This document shows positions 54,855 to 61,609 of a stretch of DNA of 64,000 bases, piece after piece. Numbering within the stretch: position 1 is the stretch's first letter; each line of letters opens with the position of its first letter. The DNA lies in NCBI RefSeq assembly GCF_000733765.1, contig NZ_JPOG01000001.1:186001-250000 (forward strand). The letters are read 5' to 3'. The translations under genes were made by a program, and so were the position numbers. Under the pieces are notes generated by a model that was not told the origin of the DNA, did not search any database, and was given only the letters and a program-made list of their open reading frames with translations. The DNA comes from Algiphilus aromaticivorans DG1253 (GTDB lineage: Bacteria; Pseudomonadota; Gammaproteobacteria; Nevskiales; Nevskiaceae).

Positions 54855-55745
54855 ATGAGCGCGAAGGGACAGCCCATCGTTCTGGCGACGGATTTCTCCG
54901 AGCCCGCGCGGAACGCGCTGGACCACGCCGCCGTGCTGGCGCGCGAGGCCGGCGCCGACATCCACGCCCTGCACATCAACCTCGTTACCGCCGCTCTCGC
55001 TGGCGAAGAGGACCTGCCCGGCCAGCAGGAGTTCGCCGAAGCCCTGGGCAAGGCCGCCGGCAAATCCCTGGACGAGCTGCCCTGGCCGGACGATATCCGC
55101 GTGCAGAACATCGTGCGCGACGACTTCTCGCCGGCGCACGGCATCCTCAGCTACGCCGAGGAGCTGAACGCCGCCATGATCGTGCTCGGCACGCACGGCC
55201 GCACCGGCCTGTCCGCCCTGATGGGCAGCGTCGCCTCGCAGGTCACCCGCGGCGCGCACATTCCGGTGCTGGTCACCGGTGACGAGGAAGGGCACCACGC
55301 CCACCCCGAAGGCATCCGCCAGGTGCTCACCGCCACCGACCTGTCCGAGGAATCCGTACCCGGCGTGCGCCACGCCGCGCGCTTCGCCCGCGAGCACGGC
55401 GCCCGGCTGCTCGTCGTCCATGCCATGGAGCCGCAGTACCGGCCGCCCTATGCCAGCGCCGTCACGCAGAGCACCACCGACCTGGAGCTTGCCCAGAACG
55501 CGCTGGCCGAATTCCTGGACGCGATCGGCCTGCCGCTGGAGGACGTGCAGCAGGAAGTCGACATCGGTCCGCCCGACGAAGTCATCGCGACGGTTGCCAA
55601 GCGCGAGACGACCGACCTCATAGTCATCTCGCCGCACACGCGCTCCGCCATCACCCACTTCTTCCTGGGCAGCACATCGGACCGCGTGCTGCGCACCGCC
55701 CCGTGCCCGGTGCTCATCTACCGCGAGCCATCCGACCACCGCTAG
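54855..55745 (+). CDS. Tandem universal stress protein
   Basis: A 296-residue protein with two UspA domains. The first carries LATDFSEPARNALDHA and the ATP-binding loop GTHGRTGLSALMGSVASQVTRGAHIPVLV. The second carries LTATDLSEESVPG and SPHTRSAITHFFLGSTSDRVLRTAPCPVLIY. The second loop begins SPHTRS rather than G-x-H-G, so the two sites may bind nucleotide differently. No oxygen- or stringent-type operator was recognised upstream. Confidence 0.9.
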   Translation: MSAKGQPIVLATDFSEPARNALDHAAVLAREAGADIHALHINLVTAALAGEEDLPGQQEFAEALGKAAGKSLDELPWPDDIRVQNIVRDDFSPAHGILSYAEELNAAMIVLGTHGRTGLSALMGSVASQVTRGAHIPVLVTGDEEGHHAHPEGIRQVLTATDLSEESVPGVRHAARFAREHGARLLVVHAMEPQYRPPYASAVTQSTTDLELAQNALAEFLDAIGLPLEDVQQEVDIGPPDEVIATVAKRETTDLIVISPHTRSAITHFFLGSTSDRVLRTAPCPVLIYREPSDHR

Positions 55746-56173
55746 CGGTGCCCAGCCCGAATCGCAACCGGCGTACCCATGCGAGCAAAGCCACCCACCA
55801 CCGCGCAGGAGCCGCCGAAGTGCAACCAAGAATCAGCATGCTTACCCTCGGCGTCCGCGACCTGGAGCGCTCCGTGCGCTTCTACGAGCAGGGCCTCGGC
55901 TTCCCGCGCATGGAATCCCCGCCGGAAGTCGCCTTCTTCCCCCTCAACGGCAGCTGGCTCGCCCTCTTCGGCCGCGAATCCCTGGCCGAGGATGCCGGCA
56001 TCTCCGCAGAAGGCAGCGGCTTCGCCGGCATCACCATCGCCCACAACGTCGAATCCGAAGTCGCCGTCGACGCCGTCATCGACCAGGCCGTTACCGCCGG
56101 CGCCCGTCTGGTCAAGCCCGCCCAGAAAGTCTTCTGGGGCGGCTACTCCGGCTACTTCGCCGACCCCGACGAC

Positions 56174-56179
56174 TACCTA
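56174..56179. repeat. Left target site duplication of the IS5-like element
   Basis: TACCTA here and at 57681-57686 flank the element; both encode Tyr-Leu of the VOC protein. Confidence 0.7.
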
Positions 56180-57680
56180 GTCGTCCCTGAAGATTCCCTC
56201 ATGAGGCCGCGTCCGGCGTCATAGCCGTGCGGTTCGGCAGGGTGAGCGGCAGTAACGCGGCCAGGATTTGGGCCCAAAAAGCGATGATCCAGCGCATCAG
56301 CCACCGTAGGTTGTAGCCGGCAGCGGCCAGCACCGGGTTCATGGCATCGCCGAGCGCGCCCTTGAGGTGGCAGCGTCGCATGCGGTTCTCTTCCTTGAGG
56401 TGCCCGATGGTGGGTTCTACGGCCTGTCGGCGTTTGAGCAGGCGTTTCTGGCTGGGTGTCAGGGTCTTGGGCTTGCCGCGATGGATGACGGCGACGCCTT
56501 CAGGTTGGCGACCGCGATAGCCGAGGTCGACGATGGCGGTGGTTGGTGGGATGCCGGTGAGGATTTCGGTCTGTTCCAGATGCTCGGCCAGGGTGTCGCC
56601 GTCATAGGGATTGCCGGGGAAGCTGCGGGCGCCGACGATGAGGCCTTGCTTCGCGGTGATGGCGATGCCGGCCTTGACGCCGAACTCGTAGGGCTGGCGG
56701 GCCTTGCCCTTGCCAATGCACTCGACTTCCGGGGCGTGCAGGGCGTAGAGCTTGTGCTTGTCTTTCTTCTGCTGGCTGCGGATGCGCTCGGCGCGCGTCA
56801 GCAGGGTGGCGAGCTTCTGCTGTTGCTCGGTGGTGGCCTTGCGCTGGATATCGCGGATCAGCCGGCCAACGAGGGTGCGCTGCTTGCCCAACACGCGCCG
56901 CAGGCGCTTGTACTGCTTGGCATGCGCGTAGCCGCCGGCGCGGCGGCGCAGGCTGGGGCCGATGCGGGCGTAGCTTTGCCGCAGGCCGATGCCTTCTGCC
57001 TGGGCGGCTTGGACGAGCTTGCCTCGGGCAATCTCCAGCAGGCGGCTGTCGGTGGGATAAGCCACGGCCTTCTCCTGCACGGTGCTGTCGATGACCACGC
57101 GTTCCAGATCCCGAGGCCGGATGGCCTTCATGGCCTTGGCGGCTTCGATGGTCTGGGCCAGCAGCTCTTCGACACCGGCTTCGCCGAGGCGCTGGCGGAA
57201 GCGGGTCAATGAGGAGGGGTCGCAGGGCAAGGTGGTCTGAAAGTAGACCTCGCCGCAGAAGTGCTGCCAGTAGGGATTCTCCAGCCAGCGGGCACAGACC
57301 TGTTCGTCGGACAGGTTGTAGGCGTGCTTGAGATACAGCAGGCCGACAACCAGGCGCATGGGCAGCGCCGGGCGGCCCGCACCGGCCGGCTCCGGTGGCA
57401 GCACGCCGGAGAGCCGCTCGGCGATGGCCTCCCACGGCATCTTCTCGGCCAGCTTCACCAGCGGGTGCTCATTCCCGATCATCTGATCGAGCCGCGCCCG
57501 AAACAGATCGTCGCTTCGTCCTTCGGGGCCTTCGCAGGCCGCAGGCTTGTGGCGCATCAGCAGGCGTCCAAGTTTTGCAAGGTTTCGAGGCCCATTATCG
57601 CCGTTGCTGGCGATTTCGGAAAGCAGAAATCTCTGATTTCTCGCGCCTGGTCAATGGGTTGCGGATTGTTCAGGGCCGAC
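56180..57680 (-). mobile_element. IS5-like insertion sequence, about 1.5 kb
   Basis: The left end GTCGTCCCTGAAGATTCC and the inverted right end GTCGGCCCTGAACAATCC match at 15 of 18 positions. With these ends the flanks show a 6-bp duplication TACCTA. The sequence CGACTA also lies just outside the left end, so the exact boundary could shift by a few bases. It carries one complete transposase gene and splits a VOC gene. Confidence 0.82.
56199..57557 (-). CDS. IS5-family (IS1182-like) transposase
   Basis: A 452-residue DDE transposase. The N-terminal DUF772-type domain has ALPMRLVVGLLYLKHAYNLS and CDPSSLTRFRQRLGEAGVEE. The catalytic core shows VVIDSTVQEKAVAYPTDS (first Asp), AIVDLGYRGRQPEG (second Asp) and RRQAVEPTIGHLKEENRM (Glu). 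A charged insertion (about 215-270) separates the first two blocks. The frame is intact, so the element may be active. Confidence 0.92.
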   Translation of the reverse strand: MRHKPAACEGPEGRSDDLFRARLDQMIGNEHPLVKLAEKMPWEAIAERLSGVLPPEPAGAGRPALPMRLVVGLLYLKHAYNLSDEQVCARWLENPYWQHFCGEVYFQTTLPCDPSSLTRFRQRLGEAGVEELLAQTIEAAKAMKAIRPRDLERVVIDSTVQEKAVAYPTDSRLLEIARGKLVQAAQAEGIGLRQSYARIGPSLRRRAGGYAHAKQYKRLRRVLGKQRTLVGRLIRDIQRKATTEQQQKLATLLTRAERIRSQQKKDKHKLYALHAPEVECIGKGKARQPYEFGVKAGIAITAKQGLIVGARSFPGNPYDGDTLAEHLEQTEILTGIPPTTAIVDLGYRGRQPEGVAVIHRGKPKTLTPSQKRLLKRRQAVEPTIGHLKEENRMRRCHLKGALGDAMNPVLAAAGYNLRWLMRWIIAFWAQILAALLPLTLPNRTAMTPDAAS

Positions 57681-57686
57681 TACCTA
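57681..57686. repeat. Right target site duplication of the IS5-like element
   Basis: TACCTA, identical to 56174-56179. Confidence 0.7.
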
Positions 57687-57749
57687 TGGGAAGTCGCGCA
57701 CAACCCGCTGTTCTGGGTGGGGCCGAAGGATGATGACCGTGAAGCCTGA

Positions 57750-58105
57750 AACGGCACACGCTAAAGCGCATTGCGTGCGCGGAACGATGCCCGTTCGCGA
57801 TGACCGAGTTCAGCCCGAAGCGGGCGTATACGCATGCCTGATCCGTTCCGCTTGCACCGGGGTCTACCCAGTCTTTGGCTCGTATAAGACTTATGCGAGC
57901 CTGCGTCCAGATAAGTGCGCGATGAAACGTGCAGGTGGCGAACCTCATCAAGGCCGGCGAGGCCACAGAGTCCTGATAAGTAAGAAATTCATTGCGTCGG
58001 GTGCAGCTTGGAACCTCGGGAGAAAGCACAACCTCTTGAGCGTTATACGGCCTACGGTTAGGTTTACATGCAGTCTCCGTCCAGATAATAACTGTTAGGC
58101 GTTTT
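57750..58105 (+). other. Gene-poor leader of the cassette array
   Basis: 356 bases from the VOC stop to the first cassette gene. An open frame crosses it but has no recognisable domain. CGTCCAGATAA occurs twice (57904-57914, 58078-58088). The segment ends in GTTAGGC (58094-58100), an exact GTTRRRY recombination core, 5 bases before the first cassette ATG. It could be an attI-like leader, a cassette without an ORF, or the remains of an integron platform. No integrase fragment was found on either strand. Confidence 0.5.
58094..58100 (+). other. Integron-type recombination core (GTTAGGC)
   Basis: It is an exact GTTRRRY match directly before the first cassette gene, the position of the attI/cassette junction in integrons. 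The sequence upstream does not fold into a clear attC stem. Confidence 0.5.
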
Positions 58106-58807
58106 ATGAACATTCCGATCCACGCGAGACTGGGCGCGGTATTCACCGTTTCAATACTCTCCGTGTGGCTGCTTCCTGCGGCCGAGTGGGTTAAGGGCAT
58201 GCTTGCTGTGCCAGGAGTCGGTGCGCTCGTTGGTGCATTGCTACAAATATCTAGGGACGCGGCGGCATTTGAGCGTCAGAAGTATCTGCAACGAGATCAG
58301 CAGATATTTACGCTCGGCGCGGGCTCGCACATGTCGACGGTCGCCTTTGACAAGCACGTGGCCTTTTGCGAGGCGTACATGAAAGAGGTCCACGAGACTA
58401 TTGGCACATTGTTTCGAGAGGGCCCAACCGACAAAGGCATGCACTGTGCACAGAAGCTATTTGAATTGAAGCGAGACTATGCGGCGTGGGTGACGAAGGC
58501 AATGGCGCTTAAGCTTGAGCCATTCGAAAACGCTATTCATCAGATCGGAGTGCAGACGCATCTAGTGAACGCATTAAGAGGCGAAGACCAACAGGCTCGG
58601 TCAAAAGCCATTGATGAGTCGTATGCGCTCTTCAGAAATATTCTAGGCTTGGGAAAGATGAAAGAGACCGATCCGGACCATAAGCAAGAACTCGCGATTG
58701 AAAACGTTAAGGAGCAAGTCCGGGCAATACTTGGTATCAATGAGCTGGTCGATATCCGGACATTCATCATCCAGCGGTCCGCGGCCTATGCGCGAGAGAA
58801 CGCCTAA
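58106..58807 (+). CDS. Cassette gene 1: membrane-anchored protein of unknown function
   Basis: A 233-residue protein not recognised as a known family. Two N-terminal hydrophobic segments (AVFTVSILSVWLLPAAEWV and AVPGVGALVGALLQI, about 10-48) precede a soluble, helical, charged part. Its base composition is near 50% G+C, lower than the chromosomal genes around. The ATG starts 5 bases after a recombination core and its TAA stop lies inside the R'' site of the following attC, both typical of integron cassettes. Confidence 0.75.
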   Translation: MNIPIHARLGAVFTVSILSVWLLPAAEWVKGMLAVPGVGALVGALLQISRDAAAFERQKYLQRDQQIFTLGAGSHMSTVAFDKHVAFCEAYMKEVHETIGTLFREGPTDKGMHCAQKLFELKRDYAAWVTKAMALKLEPFENAIHQIGVQTHLVNALRGEDQQARSKAIDESYALFRNILGLGKMKETDPDHKQELAIENVKEQVRAILGINELVDIRTFIIQRSAAYARENA

Positions 58808-58870
58808 CCACGCGTTGCAGCCGGACGGGCCTCGTTCCGCTCGGCCCGCCGCTGAACGCGGGCGTTCTGT
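58802..58870 (+). other. attC site A
   Basis: It begins GCCTAAC (perfect RYYYAAC). CGCGTT-CAGC-GG-CGGGCC pairs with GGCCCG-CC-GCTG-AACGCG, leaving unpaired bases (G58817, C58822, A58825) on one side only, and it ends GGCGTTCTG. Long imperfect palindrome plus extrahelical bases is the defining attC architecture. The last core is degenerate (GTTCTGT). Confidence 0.82.
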
Positions 58871-58891
58871 GAATGAGGCTGATTGCTCTAA

Positions 58892-59263
58892 ATGAAGCAG
58901 GTCTACAAAATCACGTACCCTACCGGGAAGATTTATATCGGCAAGGATAGTATCGGGAGCCATCGATACTTCGGGAGTCCGGATATGAACCTGGTGAACG
59001 AAGATTTCGAAAGTCTTTCTGAGGAAGAGAGGAAGGACTATACGGTCCGGAAAGAAATACTCTGGGAGTCAGATGATTGCTCAGAATCGGAGCTTGCTGC
59101 GAAGGAAGTCGAGTTTATTCGCAAATTCAATTCAAATGACCCCGCCATTGGCTACAACCGATGGCCAAAACCAACCGCCGATCACATAATAAAGCCTTCA
59201 ACCGGACGCGGGGAAAGCTCCGGGCCGGCAAAGCCGGGCAAGCTCGGTGGCCGCACCAGTTAA
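58892..59263 (+). CDS. Cassette gene 2: GIY-YIG nuclease-like protein
   Basis: A 123-residue protein. The GIY-YIG pattern is visible as Tyr5-Lys-Ile and Tyr15-Ile-Gly (VYKITYPTGKIYIGKD), followed by an arginine in SHRYFG, where the family has its catalytic Arg, and a late acidic helix AAKEVEFIRKF. GIY-YIG domains cut DNA in repair, homing and restriction. From about residue 97 the protein is encoded by the attC site itself and looks non-structural, so the cassette boundary sets its C-terminus. Confidence 0.72.
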   Translation: MKQVYKITYPTGKIYIGKDSIGSHRYFGSPDMNLVNEDFESLSEEERKDYTVRKEILWESDDCSESELAAKEVEFIRKFNSNDPAIGYNRWPKPTADHIIKPSTGRGESSGPAKPGKLGGRTS

Positions 59264-59277
59264 GGCAAACGTTGCGC
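59182..59277 (+). other. attC site B
   Basis: GCCTT-AAC-GG-GCGG (59194-59211) pairs with CCGC-CC-GTT-AAGGC (59251-59266), with an extrahelical C59199, and an inner GC-rich stem lies between. It is followed by ACGTTGCGC, a degenerate core, 17 bases before the next ATG. Confidence 0.65.
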
Positions 59278-59293
59278 GTATTAACGAAAATCC

Positions 59294-59824
59294 ATGGTCG
59301 GAATATCCAACAACAACTGGAAAGCCATTGCTGGACTGGTCTCGGAGTTAAAGCGCTGCGAGGAATGCGGTGTTACGACCGCATCCATAGCAATGGCGTA
59401 CATTTGTATCGATACCCTTGCCAACCTCGCGCGCCCGGCGGACAAGGAGAAGGTCACTCGTGCAGATTTCACGGAATGGGTCGAGAAGTACCTTAAAGCC
59501 CATAACGATCAGCCGTACCACTATCGCGGCAAAGACGTCTACGCCGCGCGATGCGCGTTTTTACACACGTACGGTTCAGATGCGCAGTTACATGATGAGG
59601 ATCCGGACACAATGAAATTCGGATACCATGATGGCGGAAAGCATGAGTGCAAGCCCGACACTGATCTGTGTTTAGTTCTGATCGGAACGAAATCGTTTGT
59701 GAATGATGTCGTTATTGGGACGGAATCATTTCTTCACGAGTGCCAGAAAGATCAAGCGCTCCGAGAACGGGTTGAGGCCAGACTTCCGAAAGTACTGCAA
59801 ACACTGCCATATCCAGCAGAATGA
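59294..59824 (+). CDS. Cassette gene 3: HEPN-like protein
   Basis: A 176-residue, mostly helical protein. It contains RCAFLH (Arg86-His91), an Rx4H motif at the start of a helix, after a hydrophobic helix AYICIDTLANLA. This layout resembles HEPN-superfamily proteins, many of which are RNases in toxin-antitoxin and phage-defence systems. The residue after Arg is Cys rather than the common Asn or Asp, so the assignment is tentative. No partner nucleotidyltransferase is next to it. Confidence 0.6.
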   Translation: MVGISNNNWKAIAGLVSELKRCEECGVTTASIAMAYICIDTLANLARPADKEKVTRADFTEWVEKYLKAHNDQPYHYRGKDVYAARCAFLHTYGSDAQLHDEDPDTMKFGYHDGGKHECKPDTDLCLVLIGTKSFVNDVVIGTESFLHECQKDQALRERVEARLPKVLQTLPYPAE

Positions 59825-59830
59825 AAAATA

Positions 59831-59918
59831 CGCATAATAACGCCACCATCTCGGACGGTCTTGGTCAACGCGCCTATGGCGCGCCGCCCAAGACCGCCGG
59901 TTATGGCGAGCGTTGTGT
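59831..59918 (+). other. attC site C
   Basis: It is the best folded of the set. AACGC pairs with GCGTT, CCAT with ATGG, and CGG-CGGTCTTGG with CCAAGACCG-CCG (13 bp) with a single extrahelical A59855. The end GCGTTGTGT carries the core GTT. It begins directly after the stop of cassette gene 3. Confidence 0.82.
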
Positions 59919-59939
59919 ACCACTAGAGGCGGCTCACGA

Positions 59940-60674
59940 ATGGTGAGCAGAAAGGCATTCGTCGAGAGCCACGGCGCCACCTGCAGCAATTGGACTTGGA
60001 GTTGGTCGTTCGTAAATCACGAGGAGCGTTTCGTGATCTTCGGCGCGTGGGATACGGAAGACGACGGCAGCAAGGTCATGATTCTCGATGAAGAGTGGGC
60101 AACGCTCCGAGACCGGAGGCAGCCTGGGTATCCGCAGTCGAGAGAACACATTCGGCTCGTCGAGGAGGAAGGCTATCGGCTCCTCACCTTCCCCATGCAA
60201 CAGTCTCGAACCGAGCCCGGAAATGACGAAAGCGCTGCGAAGATTGCCGGGTTCACTCCTAAACTATCGGAGCGCGAGCTCATCCGGGTAGGTACTGGCT
60301 GGTACGCGGTTACTGACGGGCTTATGCCCATGCCGGAGGAGGTGCGAGTAGCGGAGCTGCTCACGGAGGGGGCTGCACGCACCGTTCAGGTCAACAGCTA
60401 CGAGCGAAACCCTGAGGCGCGTAGGCGCTGCCTTGAGCACTATGGTCATCGCTGCATTGTCTGCGATTTCAGCTTTGAAGATAGATACGGCTCAATCGGG
60501 AGGTGCTACATCCACGTTCATCACTTGGTCCCGCTCTCCGAGATCGGGGAAGAATATGAGGTGGATCCCTTGCGGGATCTCGTACCCGTTTGCCCGAATT
60601 GTCACGCGATGATCCACGCTGTTCGTCCGATGCTATCCATTGAGCAATTGCACGATGCCCTCCGCGATGATTGA
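59940..60674 (+). CDS. Cassette gene 4: HNH endonuclease with unassigned N-terminal domain
   Basis: A 244-residue protein. The C-terminal HNH domain is clear: Cys172-Cys175 (RCIVC), the double His194-His195 (HVHHLVPLS), Cys218-Cys221 (CPNCHAMIH) with His226. The first 150 residues (SNWTWSWSFVNHEERFVIFGAWD, then a beta-rich stretch) are not a family I can name; in McrA-like enzymes this position holds a modified-DNA-reading domain. A role in restriction of modified or foreign DNA is inferred. An in-frame start at 59913 would lie in the attC site, so the ATG at 59940 is preferred. Confidence 0.82.
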   Translation: MVSRKAFVESHGATCSNWTWSWSFVNHEERFVIFGAWDTEDDGSKVMILDEEWATLRDRRQPGYPQSREHIRLVEEEGYRLLTFPMQQSRTEPGNDESAAKIAGFTPKLSERELIRVGTGWYAVTDGLMPMPEEVRVAELLTEGAARTVQVNSYERNPEARRRCLEHYGHRCIVCDFSFEDRYGSIGRCYIHVHHLVPLSEIGEEYEVDPLRDLVPVCPNCHAMIHAVRPMLSIEQLHDALRDD

Positions 60675-60679
60675 GGTAG

Positions 60680-60740
60680 CACACAGCAAGCGCTTCGTTC
60701 GGACTGCGCTGGGCGCAGCCGAACAAGCTTGGCGTTACGC
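60680..60740 (+). other. attC site D
   Basis: TTCGG-CTGCG pairs with CGCAG-CCGAA with an extrahelical A60703 and a 5-base loop. An outer AAGC/GCTT stem and a final GGCGTTACG core complete the site. It starts just after the HNH gene stop and ends 20 bases before the next ATG. Confidence 0.75.
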
Positions 60741-60760
60741 ACTATCTCGCGGGTAGGGCA

Positions 60761-61189
60761 ATGACGGACCAAGGGAGTTTGGAAGTCTCGAAGCTAGAAG
60801 CCGCGAGTCGGCAGTTGGAGCGAGCCTTGGAACTCTTCCTGAATGAAGACGACTTCATCTGCAGCATTACCTTGGCCGGTGCCGCTGAAGAGATTCTAGG
60901 CAAGCTCTTGGAAGAAAAAGGGCAGAAGAGCACGCATGCAGAGTTCGTCGAAGGCTGCGTGGAGGTGGGAAAGCGGGTATTCGGAGAAGAATGGCCCGCA
61001 AAGCATTTCTCGGATATGGCCAGTTATTTCCGAAATGGTCTAAAGCACTACCGGCAAGGTGAGTATCTGACTGTGCCGCGAGAAGCGAGCGTAGAGATCA
61101 TAGACCGCGCAATCGAGAACTATTGGAAGCTGCTCGCAGACGAAACGTTCCTGATGCGCCGATTCATGGAAGAAGTTCATGGTCTTTAA
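60761..61189 (+). CDS. Cassette gene 5: HEPN-like protein
   Basis: A 142-residue, all-helical protein. FRNGLKHY (Arg91-His96) is a textbook RNxxxH-type HEPN motif, placed after a helix SITLAGAAEEILGKLLEEKG typical of HEPN N-terminal halves. HEPN proteins act as RNases or as antitoxin/sensor partners. A second HEPN-like protein in the same array (cassette 3) has different sequence. Base composition is lower in G+C than the chromosome. Confidence 0.7.
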   Translation: MTDQGSLEVSKLEAASRQLERALELFLNEDDFICSITLAGAAEEILGKLLEEKGQKSTHAEFVEGCVEVGKRVFGEEWPAKHFSDMASYFRNGLKHYRQGEYLTVPREASVEIIDRAIENYWKLLADETFLMRRFMEEVHGL

Positions 61190-61609
61190 GTGAATAACAC
61201 GGCGCTTGAAGGTATGCGCGCGAGGCTCGCGCCCGTCAGCTCTGCTTTATGAGGATGTCCGCTGTTGGCACAAGACGGAAGTGAACCGTGGTGTGTCCTC
61301 GAGTCGCGCCGGACGGAATAGGGCATCTCACCGAGCGGCGACCCGGCCATTGACAGGCTTCCGGGAAAGGCTGACTATCCAGCTATGCAGCAAGTAACCA
61401 GTCCGCAGCCGCCGCGCCCACGCGCGGCGCATCTCATCTCCGGCTCCTAGGCCCCGGGCTGCGGCATCGCGCCCCGGTCCGGGGCGCCTGATCTTGTGAC
61501 TTCCTCCTGGCGGTGAACCGCTGCCGCGCTCTCGCGCGCGCGGTCGCCGCCGAGCTCTCTTTTCAGGGCCTCGACCCGTCGGGCGCGCCCTTCCCCGCAG
61601 GAGCACGTG
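61190..61609 (+). other. End of the cassette array and rnk leader, no gene seen
   Basis: 420 bases. Bases 61191-61270 may be a decayed fifth attC: AACACGG pairs with CCG(C)TGTT around a GCGCGA-GGC-TCGCGC stem, but both cores are poor. From about 61400 the composition returns to chromosomal GC. No convincing frame is present. A hairpin at 61469-61487 is listed separately. Confidence 0.45.
61469..61487 (+). other. GC-rich hairpin upstream of rnk
   Basis: GCGCCCCG and CGGGGCGC form a perfect 8-bp stem with a 3-base loop; CTGATCTTGTG follows, so only a weak T-rich tail. It may terminate cassette transcription or be part of the rnk leader. Confidence 0.4.

Larger units (their letters stand above)
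55820..57749 (+). pseudogene. VOC (glyoxalase-fold) family gene split by an IS element
   Basis: The GTG at 55820 (after CAGGAG) opens a VOC protein (ISMLTLGVRDLERSVRFYE...FADPDDYL) that is cut after codon 120 by the IS5-like element. The rest (WEVAHNPLFWVGPKDDDREA, 57687-57749) lies beyond it. Removing the IS and one copy of TACCTA gives a continuous 140-residue protein ending in the family-typical DPDDYLWEVAHNP. The 5' part now ends in IS-encoded residues (VVPEDSLMRPRPAS). Confidence 0.88.

Noticed and set aside
57670-58200. Minus-strand frame as a remnant of an integron integrase
   Set aside because: The translation shows none of the tyrosine-recombinase motifs and starts inside cassette gene 1.
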